Source of the DNA: Actinobacteria bacterium UBA2272
GTDB lineage: Bacteria; Actinomycetota; Coriobacteriia; Anaerosomatales; Anaerosomataceae
Assembly (NCBI GenBank): GCA_002347725.1
Contig: DDXA01000004.1
Location: 186,001 to 250,000, forward strand
DNA: 64,000 nt
Direction: 5' to 3'
Below the pieces are notes generated by a model. That model was not told the DNA's origin, made no database searches, and was given only the letters and a program-made list of their open reading frames with translations. How positions within the stretch are numbered: the stretch's first letter is position 1; the number at the start of each line of letters is the position of its first letter. This document shows positions 53,700-62,476 of this stretch, in pieces. The translations under genes were made by a program, and so were the position numbers.

Positions 53700-54695
53700 C
53701 TAGATCGTGTAGCCGAGCTTGTAGCCCTGCCGGTTTCGCTCATCGGCAAACCACGCCGCGGTGCGCTCCAGGCCCTCACGGAGCGACACGTGCGGCGCCC
53801 ATCCCGTGAGCGACCGCACGAGCGAGTTGTCAGAGAGCAGCCGCTCCACCTCGCTCTTGTCGGGCCTCAGCCGCTCGTCTTCTGAGACGATCGGCACCCG
53901 CCGACCCACGACATCCATGAGGAGCTCCGCCAGGTCCCCGACCGTGATCTCCTCGCCCACGCCGAGGTTCACGTCCCGGCCCACTGCCTCGTCGCACTCG
54001 GCAAGCGCGATGAACCCGGCGGCCGAATCCGTCACGTACGTCAGGTCGCGCGTGGGGTGGAGCGAGCCGAGGTGCAGCTCTTCGGCACCGCTCATGAGCT
54101 GCGTGATGATCGTGGGGATGACCGCTCGCGCCGACTGGCGCGGCCCGTAGGTGTTGAACGGGCGTACGGTCGTCACCGGCAGGTTGAAGCTGCGGTAGAA
54201 CGAGTCGGCTATCGCATCCGCGCCGATCTTGGAGGCCGAGTACGGCGACTGACCCTGCCGGGGGTGCTTCTCGTCGATCGGCACGTACTGCGCGGTGCCG
54301 TAGACCTCACTCGTGCTCGTGACGATCGCCCGCTCGAGTTCGTGGTCGCGCGCGGCTTGCAGCACGTTGAGCGTGCCTTTGACGTTGGTGTCCACATAGC
54401 TGTCCGGCGAGTGGTACGAGAACGGGATGCCGATGAGCGCTGCGAGGTGCATGACCACATCGGCGCCCTCAAGCGCGGTCCGCACGCCGTTGGGGTCACG
54501 CACGTCGCCCATGAACACCTCGACCTCGGCCATGATCTCGGAGGGAGCGGTGTCGAGCCAACCCCACGAGTTGAAGGAGTTGTAGTAACAGAAGGCCTTG
54601 ACGCGCGCGCCGTGCGCCACGAGCGCCTCAACGAGATGGCTGCCGATGAACCCGTCGGCTCCCGTGACCACGACCCTCTTGCCGCGAAGCTTCAT
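53700..54695 (-). CDS. NDP-sugar 4,6-dehydratase, LegB-like SDR
   Basis: ATG at 54693-54695 follows AGGA; a GTG four codons earlier is the other choice. The product has 331 residues with VVVTGADGFIGSHLVEALVA, the family-typical CYYNSFNSWGWLD, PFSYHSPDSYVDTNVKGTLN, the catalytic region TSTSEVYGTAQYVP plus SPYSASKIGADAIA, and RPFNTYGPRQSARAVIPTI. These phrases match UDP-GlcNAc/GDP-GlcNAc 4,6-dehydratases of the LegB group. The other legionaminate genes (aminotransferase, synthase, cytidylyltransferase) are not in the window. Confidence 0.85.
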   Translation of the reverse strand: MKLRGKRVVVTGADGFIGSHLVEALVAHGARVKAFCYYNSFNSWGWLDTAPSEIMAEVEVFMGDVRDPNGVRTALEGADVVMHLAALIGIPFSYHSPDSYVDTNVKGTLNVLQAARDHELERAIVTSTSEVYGTAQYVPIDEKHPRQGQSPYSASKIGADAIADSFYRSFNLPVTTVRPFNTYGPRQSARAVIPTIITQLMSGAEELHLGSLHPTRDLTYVTDSAAGFIALAECDEAVGRDVNLGVGEEITVGDLAELLMDVVGRRVPIVSEDERLRPDKSEVERLLSDNSLVRSLTGWAPHVSLREGLERTAAWFADERNRQGYKLGYTI

Positions 54696-54897
54696 GACTG
54701 TCCTCACCTGACGGGCCTACGTGCGCTTGGTGTCTCGACTAGCGTACACGACTGCGCCGAGAGGCGATAACCTCACCACTCCACCGGCTTCATGCATGCC
54801 GATGCGCAGCATCGGCCTTATGCGCGGCGAGCGCAGGATCGGCACGCTCGCGGCGAGTGACTCGGGCCCGAAGGCAATGCTCTCCCGTCTCCTGTGC

Positions 54898-54945
54898 TAC
54901 ACTACCACTCATCACTACCACTCGGCACTACCCGGAGGCACTACC
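54898..54945 (+). promoter_or_regulatory. Promoter with 13-bp-periodic CACTACC array upstream of the RHH antitoxin
   Basis: CACTACC occurs at 54900-54906, 54913-54919, 54926-54932 and 54939-54945, exactly every 13 bases and ending at the ATG. An extended -10 (TGC TACACT, TACACT at 54898-54903) overlaps the first copy, and GGAGG lies in the third interval. The array would let several RHH dimers bind side by side and block both polymerase and ribosome. Confidence 0.7.
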
Positions 54946-55224
54946 ATGGCGAAGATCAATATCAGCATCCCTGACGAGTTGCTCGCCGACGTGGACGCGC
55001 TCGCTGCCGAGCTCGAGCGCTCGCGTAGCGGACTGGTGGCCGAGGCCACCGCCCGATACGTGACATCGGTCAAAGACGAGCGCGCCGAGTCCGAGCGCCG
55101 TGCGCGCATAGACGAGGCGATGACGGAGATGCGGAGGATCGCCGCGGAGATCGAGCCCTTTGACTCGACGGCCGCGATTCGCGCGGATCGCGATCGGGAC
55201 TGGAAACCCGAGGATCCTCGATGA
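54946..55224 (+). CDS. RHH antitoxin of the PIN toxin
   Basis: ATG at 54946 is seven bases after GGAGG. The 92-residue product starts with a ribbon-helix-helix (MAKINISIPDELLADVDALA, RSRSGLVAEATARYV). Its acidic, extended C-terminus (EIEPFDSTAAIRADRDRDW) is suited to wrap the toxin. It overlaps the PIN gene by four bases. Known role: neutralises the toxin and represses its own operon, here through the periodic array directly upstream. Confidence 0.87.
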   Translation: MAKINISIPDELLADVDALAAELERSRSGLVAEATARYVTSVKDERAESERRARIDEAMTEMRRIAAEIEPFDSTAAIRADRDRDWKPEDPR

Positions 55225-55634
55225 GCCGGCCGATCGTGATTGATTCATCGGTCGCGCTGAAGTGGTTCAGGCGCGACGAGGAACACGGGGTTCCCGAGGC
55301 GGATTCCCTCCTGCTCGACCATCGGGCAGGCGTCGTCAGGCTCGCCTGCCCGACTCACCTACGCCTTGAGGCGCTGAACGCTTTGCGGATGCACAGTGCC
55401 GATGGTGACCAGCTCGAGAGGGTGGCCCGGAGTCTCGAGAGCATCGATCTGTTCTGGGTGCAGGTGGACGAGGCCCTCTCGATCTCGGCAGCGCGACTGG
55501 CAGCCGATTACCGGCTCACCGTCTACGACGCCACGTTCGTCGCCGCGGCGCTCATGCTCGATGCGGAGCTCGTCACCGACGATAAGGCGATTCTGCGGAC
55601 GGACGCGTGCCGGATGCGAGCGCTAACCGCGTAG
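55221..55634 (+). CDS. vapC: PIN-domain ribonuclease toxin (VapC family)
   Basis: The 137-residue PIN protein has the metal-binding acidic residues in context: IVIDSSVALKWF (Asp near residue 8), THLRLEALNAL (Glu), TVYDATFVAAAL (Asp) and LVTDDKAILR (Asp). Known role: metal-dependent cleavage of tRNA or rRNA, held in check by the cognate antitoxin. It is coupled to the RHH gene by an ATGA overlap. Confidence 0.9.
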   Translation: MSRPIVIDSSVALKWFRRDEEHGVPEADSLLLDHRAGVVRLACPTHLRLEALNALRMHSADGDQLERVARSLESIDLFWVQVDEALSISAARLAADYRLTVYDATFVAAALMLDAELVTDDKAILRTDACRMRALTA

Positions 55635-55854
55635 CGCTCGCAGCGCGCGGCCGACGAGTGAGGCGACGGGAATGCTAGCGCACGCGACGCTGCAACTCGA
55701 ATGCCTCGGCTGCCGGGAGGCCGACTGAAGCGCCACGCCAGTGAATCGGCAAGTCCAGCCCGCCAGCCGCCCTCGCGTCTACAGCAGCGGCCACGCTACC
55801 GAGCGGATCGCGGAGAAGAACGAAACGCCTCCCCCGCGTGTCAGACGACAGCGC

Positions 55855-55860
55855 TATCAT
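55855..55860 (+). promoter_or_regulatory. Putative -10 element (TATCAT) for the lipoprotein/coiled-coil pair
   Basis: TATCAT lies 35 bases before the lipoprotein start in the 260-base gap after vapC. No clear -35 is seen. Confidence 0.3.
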
Positions 55861-55894
55861 CTGGGCAGTGGACCGCATCACGGGGAGCGGCGAC

Positions 55895-56437
55895 ATGGGG
55901 GATCTGATGAGACGCGCTGTACGCACCCTGCTGCACGCCGCGCTCGTGCTGGCGCTGTTGCCGGCTCTGCTCGGCTGTGCGCCGAGCGACGCGGCGCCCG
56001 GTTACTCGGAGGCGCAACAGGGCATCGTCGACGCGCTCGGCGAACCCGCGGCCTTCCAGCTCGCCTACCTGCCCGCGGATGACCTCGACGCCGACGGCGC
56101 CGGCTCGCTGCGGCGCACCGAGGTCTGGTACTACCCGGAGCACGAGCAGCAGATCTCCTTCATCGACGGCGTCGCCGTGAGCGTGCAGGGATGGGAGTGG
56201 CTGCCCGAGTCACCGACAGACTACCCTGCACTCTCACCCGCCGACTTCCACATCGACATGACGCTCGATGACGTCGCGGCGGTGCTCGGGATCACATCCG
56301 GCGACATCGATGAGGTCGAGATAGACCCCGAGCTGACCGCCACGGACGACGTGCACGTCTACGCCACGACCGACGTCGTCTTCACGATCGAGCGCGGAGC
56401 GCTTACGTACCTCCAGACCGTGGGGATCGAACGATGA
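55895..56437 (+). CDS. Uncharacterised lipoprotein
   Basis: ATG at 55895 follows GGGAG. The 180-residue product has a lipoprotein signal with lipobox LLGC (HAALVLALLPALLGC). The following domain has beta-rich segments (GSLRRTEVWYYPEHEQQISF, IDGVAVSVQGWEWLPES) and a short SmpA/BamE-like phrase (FHIDMTLDDVAAVLG). That phrase suggests a small exported envelope domain. It overlaps the next gene by four bases, so the two products probably act together. The function is not known. Confidence 0.72.
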   Translation: MGDLMRRAVRTLLHAALVLALLPALLGCAPSDAAPGYSEAQQGIVDALGEPAAFQLAYLPADDLDADGAGSLRRTEVWYYPEHEQQISFIDGVAVSVQGWEWLPESPTDYPALSPADFHIDMTLDDVAAVLGITSGDIDEVEIDPELTATDDVHVYATTDVVFTIERGALTYLQTVGIER

Positions 56438-57672
56438 GACGCCAGATCGCACCCGTCGCGCTCCTGCTCACGATCGCCCTCGTGTTCGCCTCCCCCGCAC
56501 CCGCGCTCGCCGCGCAAGGTGGCCCGCTCGGCTTCATCAAACGCACGATCGACCGCGTACTGGATCTTGCCGACCGCATCGTGCAGCCTCCCCGAAGGGC
56601 CATCGGCCACGCAACGAAGTGGATGGGGCCGGTCCTCGGACCGCTCGCTGCCGATTTCGCGCTCGGCCAGATCATCTCGTCGCGCAGCAGCGTACGACAA
56701 GTCTTCCAGCGGCTCGCGCAGGCCGAGCGCGTAAGCGAGAACATCGAGAGCCTGCAAGACGACGTCGATCGCCTCAGGGGAGCCTACCGCAACGAGGCGC
56801 AGGCACACCGGGAAGCCGTCGAGCAACTGCAGTGGCAGGCCGATGCGATCAAGAACGACCCGACCGCCGGTGACGTGGCCCACCTGATCAGGATCCGCTC
56901 GCTCCAGGACGCCCACGAGCGTCTGGCGGCGCGCCTCGAGGCGCGCGCCGTGTCGATAACCACTGAAGACGTCCTCGGACTTGTGGGCCGCCGTGTCGTC
57001 CGTCAGGCGGTCGCGGGCGGACGGGCGATCGTCACGCAGGAGGCGCGCTCGGAGATCGAGCGTCTCCTCGGCATCGAGGTGATCGCGGACTTCTCGGCAG
57101 GCGGGCTTGACGCCGAGCGCGTCGTGGAGCTCGTACTCGGCTCGGATGTCGACCTCGCACTCATCCGCGCGGGCGTGGACCCTGCCGAGGCCGACGACAT
57201 CCGCGACCGGCTGCGCGATCGTCTGCGCGAGGATCTCCGCGCTCGCCGCAGCGACCTGAGAGAGAACTGGCAGCAAGTCGTACGGAGGGCGGTCAACGAT
57301 GCGATCGGCGGAGTGCAAGCTGGCTCATCGGCGCCGGTGGGAAGCTCGTACACCATCAGCGCGCCGTACGGCATCACGATCCAGGTGTTCGAGGACAACA
57401 CCGTGCGCGGTACGGTGAGCGACTCTGAGAGCGCCGGTGAGATCACCGTGACGATGGAGGCGACCTTCACGGGGACGATCAACGAGGACGGTGTGATCGT
57501 CGCCGCCGGCACCTACACAGGCTCGGTCATCACGCCCACCGAGAGCGTCAACGAGGCGGGCACGGTCTCCGTACGGGCGACGCGCTTGTCCGAAGACATG
57601 TTCGAGGTCCTCGTCACACCGTCGGGCGGTAGCGCGCTCGCGCGCAGCGGGATGGGGACCGTCACACGCTAG
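56434..57672 (+). CDS. Exported coiled-coil protein of unknown function
   Basis: The 412-residue product has a signal peptide (VALLLTIALVFASPAPALAA). A helical part (about residues 90-170; ESLQDDVDRLRGAYRNEAQA, DAHERLAARLEARAVSI) has coiled-coil character, and an Arg/Asp-rich helix follows (DIRDRLRDRLREDLRARRSD). The last 110 residues form a Ser/Thr-rich beta domain (TIQVFEDNTVRGTVSDSESA). There is no anchor motif at the C-terminus. I do not recognise the family. It is translationally coupled to the lipoprotein. Confidence 0.7.
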   Translation: MRRQIAPVALLLTIALVFASPAPALAAQGGPLGFIKRTIDRVLDLADRIVQPPRRAIGHATKWMGPVLGPLAADFALGQIISSRSSVRQVFQRLAQAERVSENIESLQDDVDRLRGAYRNEAQAHREAVEQLQWQADAIKNDPTAGDVAHLIRIRSLQDAHERLAARLEARAVSITTEDVLGLVGRRVVRQAVAGGRAIVTQEARSEIERLLGIEVIADFSAGGLDAERVVELVLGSDVDLALIRAGVDPAEADDIRDRLRDRLREDLRARRSDLRENWQQVVRRAVNDAIGGVQAGSSAPVGSSYTISAPYGITIQVFEDNTVRGTVSDSESAGEITVTMEATFTGTINEDGVIVAAGTYTGSVITPTESVNEAGTVSVRATRLSEDMFEVLVTPSGGSALARSGMGTVTR

Positions 57673-57732
57673 CGGGCGGCACCGTGACCCCCGCCAGGGC
57701 AGCGCACTCCGCCTCCCGCAGCAACGATGCTC

Positions 57733-57738
57733 TACACT
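57733..57738 (+). promoter_or_regulatory. -10 element (TACACT) suggesting a leaderless methyltransferase mRNA
   Basis: TACACT ends seven bases before the GTG start at 57746 and no ribosome site is visible. Transcription would begin at or next to the start codon. Confidence 0.4.
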
Positions 57739-57745
57739 ACTCGGT

Positions 57746-58480
57746 GTGGATCAGACACTCCTTCTCAGCTTCTCGGAGATCGAAGATGCGCACTGGTGGT
57801 TTGCGGTGCGCAGGAAGATCGTCGAGCAGGCCATCCCGTCCGACATCCCGGAGACTACCCGTGTCCTTGAGGTCGGCTGCGGCACGGGGTACTTCCTGAA
57901 GTGCCTCACCGAGCGGTTCCCGCACGCCACGGTCACCGGCGTCGAGCCGAGTGAGGCGGCCGTCTTGGTGGCGCGCGAGCGGGGCTGTTCTGTGTCGTGC
58001 GGCACGCTCGAAGCCATTCCGTCCGACAGGGACGCTCCCGCGGATCTGCTGGTGGCTCTCGATGTCCTCGAGCACTGCGAGGACGATGGCGCCGCCCTCC
58101 GGGGCGCCGCGGCCGCTATGGCTCCGGGCGCGCGTCTCGTGATGACCGTCCCGGCACTCCCCTCGCTGTGGAGTACGCACGACGAGGCGAACCATCACTA
58201 TCGCCGCTACACCGCACGGCAACTGACCGAAGCGCTCGAATCGGCCGGGTTCCAGATCTCCCGGGTGACCTACTTCAACCTGCTGCTCCTGCCGGTGGGC
58301 TATGCCACGCGCCTGATCGAGCGGCTCACCCGCACCCGCGCGCTGACCGGTGTCGAGATGCCGGCCCGCTGGCTGAACGCGCTTCTCACCCGGGTCTTCT
58401 CGCTCGAGGTGCCGCTTCTCCGCCGCATGGATCTGCCGCTCGGCATGTCGCTTCTCGCCGTAGCGCGAAAGCCGGAGTAA
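57746..58480 (+). CDS. Class I SAM-dependent methyltransferase
   Basis: The 244-residue protein begins at GTG 57746. Motifs: VLEVGCGTGYFLKCLTERFP (SAM loop, near residue 41), VTGVEPSEAAV, ADLLVALDVLEHCEDDGAAL and MAPGARLVMTVPALPSLWST. It resembles methyltransferases found with lipid or sugar glycosyltransferases. The C-terminal third is partly hydrophobic (YFNLLLLPVGYATRLIERL) and may touch the membrane. The substrate is unknown. Confidence 0.85.
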   Translation: MDQTLLLSFSEIEDAHWWFAVRRKIVEQAIPSDIPETTRVLEVGCGTGYFLKCLTERFPHATVTGVEPSEAAVLVARERGCSVSCGTLEAIPSDRDAPADLLVALDVLEHCEDDGAALRGAAAAMAPGARLVMTVPALPSLWSTHDEANHHYRRYTARQLTEALESAGFQISRVTYFNLLLLPVGYATRLIERLTRTRALTGVEMPARWLNALLTRVFSLEVPLLRRMDLPLGMSLLAVARKPE

Positions 58481-58501
58481 GTCCGGGCGCCGCCGCCGTC
58501 G

Positions 58502-60523
58502 CTACTCGAGCGCCGCAGCCACCGCGTAGCGCACGCTCGTAGAGACGGCGCCCGTCCCGCCGAGGAAGCGCACCTCGGAGATCGTGCCCTTGTTGGCGGT
58601 CAGCGCGGCTCGCGCTGAAGCGTCGAGCCCCGTGCCGGGCGTGAGCAGCATGACCGAGCCGCAGCGTCCCTGCAGCACGCCGCCCGCAAGCGCGTCCGGG
58701 AAGTCCGCCCCGGTGGCGATCGCCACGCGCGACCACCCGAGCCCGCACTCGTTCACGCCGTACGACGCGACCTTGGCCGCGGTCTCGTAGCGGTCCTTGC
58801 CGTCGATGCGCTCGGTCGAACAGCTGACGGCCGAGGCCACCGCGCTCTGGATCGTCGCCGGCACCGCGCCCACGCCGCCGAGCACGACGGCGTGGCTGAC
58901 ACCGGCTGCCTTCATCGCCGATGCGGTGGCGGCATCGACGCCCCGCGGGTCCACGAGGTAGATCGGCCAGCCCTTCGCCGCCGCCAGCGGCGAGGCGCCG
59001 AGCGCGTCGGGGAAGGTCATGCCGGTCGCCAGGAATGCCGTGCCGTCGTAGCCGCCGGGATCGGCATTGAGCGCGGACACGGCCGCCGCGGCGGTCTTGC
59101 GCGACGTCTCGTACCTGTCGGCACCCGATATGCGGTCGACATTTCCCGTGCCGAGGATGCTCTTGAGCGTCGTCTCCACGGCTGCGGAGACCGCCCCCGT
59201 GCCGCCCAGCACGATCGCCTTGGTCGCGCCGAGCCGGGCGATCTCACCGGTGAGGGCTCCGGGAAGCGTCTTGGGGTCCGTGAGCAGGATCGGCGCGTCC
59301 AGCGCACCGGCAAGCGCCGCGCCGCCAAGCGCGTCCGGCCAGTTGTACGCGGTCGCGATGATCACGGTCGACGCCTCACCGTCGGCAAACGCCTCCTGCG
59401 AGACCCTGATGGCGGTCTCGATGCGATTCGCTCCGGCGATCTCGGTCACGGTCACGCCGTCGGGCCACTCGATCGGCCCGTCGAGCGTCATGAACCGGGT
59501 CGTGTACTTCACGGTGGTCGGCGCTCCCGTGCTCTTCGTGTAGACGCCGCCGGAGAGCGTGACCTCGAACTCGTCACCGGGGCTGTAGGTGACGCTTGCC
59601 GGGTCGGGCCTGAAGATGAACGCGTTGCGCACGCCGATGTAGCTGAAGTCGGCGTTGAAGTACTCGCCTGCGGTGTTGGTGTCGCTCGCGTCGAACGTCC
59701 AGGTCTTCCCGTCGGCGATGCGCTTGAGCGTCACGCGGTGACCGGTGGGGTCCCACGAGTACAGGGCGGGGTTGAGCGTGATGGACCACGGGACGTTTGA
59801 GCCGAAGAACTCCACGGGGAACAGACCGGCGGCCGGCCAGGCGATGGTGTCGTAACCTACCGTCTCGGTACGCGACGAGTCGAACACGTAGGTCGTGAGC
59901 CGTGTCGACGCGTACCCGATGCCGGTCTGCTTCATCGGCGGGTTGAGCAGCCACCGGCGATGACCGACGCGTGCGATGTTGGATGCACCGCTATCGGCCA
60001 GACAGCCCTTCTGGAAGCCCTCGATATCGCTGTAGCCCCAGCCGATGTTGCTGCTGCTCGTCGACGCATACCCGACGTCGTAGAACGCCTGGCTCATGTC
60101 GGCGGGCTTGGGCGGTGTGTGCGAGAACTCGCTCGCGGCGAGCAGCACCGCGCCGTACTGCGCGTTGCTGTTGAGCGTGGGCGTGGTCACCACATCGGAG
60201 GGCAGCCCGGCGAGGTAGCGGGCGAAGTTGATCGTCTTGAGCCCGTCATCTATGAACGCCGGTGCCAACGTGCCGGTCGCATACGGCGCGGTCACGCTCG
60301 GCGTAACGGTGTACGCGGGTCCGTCGTAGGACGGCTTCATCTGCTCCCAGACCCAGCGGATGTCACCCTCGGCGCGGTGGACCGTATCGAGCGTGACGGT
60401 GTCGGCCGCCGCGGGCGCGGGGAGGACGGGCAGGAGCGCGAACGCGAGCAGCGCCGCGAGCGCGACCCGCACCGCGGCGCGAGACGGACGGAGCACGAAG
60501 ACCGATCCTGTCGGATGTAGCAC
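58502..60523 (-). CDS. Secreted CAP-domain protein with three cell-wall-binding (CWB2) repeats
   Basis: GTG at 60521-60523 follows AAGAAGGG and opens a signal peptide (VALAALLAFALLPVLPAPAA). The product has 673 residues. The first 250 form a CAP/SCP-like domain (ASEFSHTPPKPADM, ARVGHRRWLLNPPM, GYASTRLTTYVFD), followed by a beta linker. Three CWB2 repeats then bind the wall (AGANRIETAIRVSQEAF..., SGADRYETSRKTAAAAV..., DGKDRYETAAKVASYGV..., each ending VLGG/FLGGTGAVS). CWB2 repeats anchor proteins to anionic wall polymers in Gram-positive bacteria. Confidence 0.92.
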   Translation of the reverse strand: MLHPTGSVFVLRPSRAAVRVALAALLAFALLPVLPAPAAADTVTLDTVHRAEGDIRWVWEQMKPSYDGPAYTVTPSVTAPYATGTLAPAFIDDGLKTINFARYLAGLPSDVVTTPTLNSNAQYGAVLLAASEFSHTPPKPADMSQAFYDVGYASTSSSNIGWGYSDIEGFQKGCLADSGASNIARVGHRRWLLNPPMKQTGIGYASTRLTTYVFDSSRTETVGYDTIAWPAAGLFPVEFFGSNVPWSITLNPALYSWDPTGHRVTLKRIADGKTWTFDASDTNTAGEYFNADFSYIGVRNAFIFRPDPASVTYSPGDEFEVTLSGGVYTKSTGAPTTVKYTTRFMTLDGPIEWPDGVTVTEIAGANRIETAIRVSQEAFADGEASTVIIATAYNWPDALGGAALAGALDAPILLTDPKTLPGALTGEIARLGATKAIVLGGTGAVSAAVETTLKSILGTGNVDRISGADRYETSRKTAAAAVSALNADPGGYDGTAFLATGMTFPDALGASPLAAAKGWPIYLVDPRGVDAATASAMKAAGVSHAVVLGGVGAVPATIQSAVASAVSCSTERIDGKDRYETAAKVASYGVNECGLGWSRVAIATGADFPDALAGGVLQGRCGSVMLLTPGTGLDASARAALTANKGTISEVRFLGGTGAVSTSVRYAVAAALE

Positions 60524-60700
60524 GGGAACCCTTCTTGCCGACTGCACGAACGCGGAAAAGGCTCACAGCGTACTTCGGCACACCGCCGCCCACTCTTGAA
60601 CCACAGGTGCAAGAAGTCTGCCGACAGGGCGGGCGTGCGCTAGAGTACAACGTGTTCTCAACGTGACCGTCCGAGTCCCGCCTCGCGTCCGGGAGCAGCC

Positions 60701-62476
60701 GTGCCGCTTGCCGACTTCATGCTCGTCGCACCCGCGCTGCCTGCCGGACCGGCCCCGGTCTCCGAGCGCGGATATCGCTCCGTGGCCACCGGCACACCCG
60801 GCGTCGCGCTCCACGTCGCCGAGGGGCACAGCCTCTCGATCGCCCGCGCTCCCGACCCGGCTGCCGGCGTGCTCGCCGTCGTGATCGGCCAGACCACATC
60901 GGCCGAACCGGCCCGCGTGCTCGCGGAACACGTCGCCGGCCAGAGCGCGCCGCACGAACCCGGGCGGCTGTTCGGGGCCGAGCTGCTCGTCGGCAACTTC
61001 GCATGCGCGCTCGTCACGCCGCACGGGGCGTACGCGATCACCGACCACCTCGGGGTCGTGCCCGTCTATCGCGCGACCGCCGCCAACGGTTCGCTCGTTG
61101 TCGGCACGCATCTGCACCACGTGGCCGAGACCTGCGGGCTCCGGGCGCTCGACGTCCTCTCGGCATGCCAGTTCATGAGCGTCGGGCGCATCACCGACCC
61201 GTTCACGATGTTCGAGGGAGTGGCGCGCCTGCCCGCCGGAAGCGTGACACGCGTGAACCCGGCGACGCCACCGTCATCCGGCCACTACTGGCTCCCGCGT
61301 GCCGATCGCGCCGCATCGGGACTGACGCTCCGCGAGACCGCCGTGCGCGCCCGCGAGATCATGGCGAACAACATCGCCGCGCTCGTCAGGACGCGCGAGC
61401 GCGTGATCGTACAGATGAGCGCCGGAGAGGACTCGCGGGTCCTCGCCGCGCTGGCCGTCCGCGCGTCGGAGCGCCCGGTACGTGCGGTCATCTTCCTCGA
61501 TGGCGAGAACCGCGAGTGGAAGGCCGCCTCGGCGGCGGCGCGCGCACTCGGCCTCCCGCTGGAGATGCGGCGGCGCGAGCCGGACCACTACACGCGGGAC
61601 CTGGAGGCGCTGATCGAACTCCTTGGCGCCGACATCCACACCGGACACGCGCACGCGCGCGGCCTGGTCGACCCCGCAGAAGCCGACCTGTTCATCGACG
61701 GCTGGGGCTCGGATGCGCTGTTCAAGGCCTGGTACACGCCACGGGCGCCGAAGCCGACGCGCTGGCGCGACCTGCGGCTCGATCGGCACCCCGGCGGCTC
61801 CGACGTCGCGACGCAGCTGCCGTTCATCCCTTACTCGGCCGAGATCGAAGCGGGAATCGCCGAGCGTGTCCGCGCGCACGAGCGGCGCGTGAGCCAGTTC
61901 CGGCCGGAGCGCTCGGCGCCGACGTGGGCGCGCCTGTGGCCGATCGCGGGAAGCGCGAGTGCCGCGCATCCCGCCTGCACGCGACGATTCGTGCCCAACG
62001 CATCGCCGTACCTGTTCGGGAACCTCGTGGACGCGATCGCGCACGTGGCGGAGGCCGACAAGCTCAACCGCCGCCTGTTCGCTCTCGCGTTCGCTCCCAC
62101 ACTCGGCCGCTCGGGCTTCCTGCCGGCGTCGGACGGCGTCGTTCCGCGGGCGCCCGCGAGGGTGAACCTCCTGCTCACGGAACGCTACCGGCGTGCGAGA
62201 CGCCGCGCGATCCGGCGCGGGGCGCGCGTGGGCGACGCGACCGGATGGCTCCCCCGGGATGTCCGCCTCACCGCGGTCCAGGACGCGTACCTGCACCTGA
62301 CGCCGCATACGCGTGATCGGGTTTCGAAGCTCGGACGGGGATTCGCCGTGCCCGAGGTGCGCGTGGTCCACGCGCCGGTCCACGATATCGAGACGATCCT
62401 GCACGTGGCCACGGTCCTGCAGGCGAGCGACCCCGCCTACGAGACCGGCGCATATCTGCCCAGACTAGCCGAGTAG
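60701..62476 (+). CDS. Asparagine-synthetase-like protein lacking the glutaminase cysteine
   Basis: GTG at 60701 follows GGGAG. The 591-residue product has a glutaminase-like N-terminal half (NFACALVTPHGAYAITDHLG) without an N-terminal cysteine. The synthetase half has a modified PP-loop (RVIVQMSAGEDSRVLAALA; usual form SGGxDS) and DLFIDGWGSDALFKAWYTP. It is probably ammonia-independent and may use another nucleophile. It is convergent with galU, the two ends overlapping by 12 bases. A paralogue lies in the glycan cluster at 50277; the substrate is unknown. Confidence 0.78.
   Translation: MPLADFMLVAPALPAGPAPVSERGYRSVATGTPGVALHVAEGHSLSIARAPDPAAGVLAVVIGQTTSAEPARVLAEHVAGQSAPHEPGRLFGAELLVGNFACALVTPHGAYAITDHLGVVPVYRATAANGSLVVGTHLHHVAETCGLRALDVLSACQFMSVGRITDPFTMFEGVARLPAGSVTRVNPATPPSSGHYWLPRADRAASGLTLRETAVRAREIMANNIAALVRTRERVIVQMSAGEDSRVLAALAVRASERPVRAVIFLDGENREWKAASAAARALGLPLEMRRREPDHYTRDLEALIELLGADIHTGHAHARGLVDPAEADLFIDGWGSDALFKAWYTPRAPKPTRWRDLRLDRHPGGSDVATQLPFIPYSAEIEAGIAERVRAHERRVSQFRPERSAPTWARLWPIAGSASAAHPACTRRFVPNASPYLFGNLVDAIAHVAEADKLNRRLFALAFAPTLGRSGFLPASDGVVPRAPARVNLLLTERYRRARRRAIRRGARVGDATGWLPRDVRLTAVQDAYLHLTPHTRDRVSKLGRGFAVPEVRVVHAPVHDIETILHVATVLQASDPAYETGAYLPRLAE

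Noticed and set aside
54900..54945. The regular repeat array as a possible CRISPR remnant
   Set aside because: The period is only 13 bases with 7-base repeats, and it is placed on a promoter and ribosome site. This is operator geometry, not repeat-spacer geometry.
55675..55926. A short minus-strand frame (83 codons) between vapC and the lipoprotein gene
   Set aside because: It has no ribosome site and no recognised motif, and it overlaps the likely promoter and start of the lipoprotein gene. It might be a decayed fragment, but nothing supports a gene.
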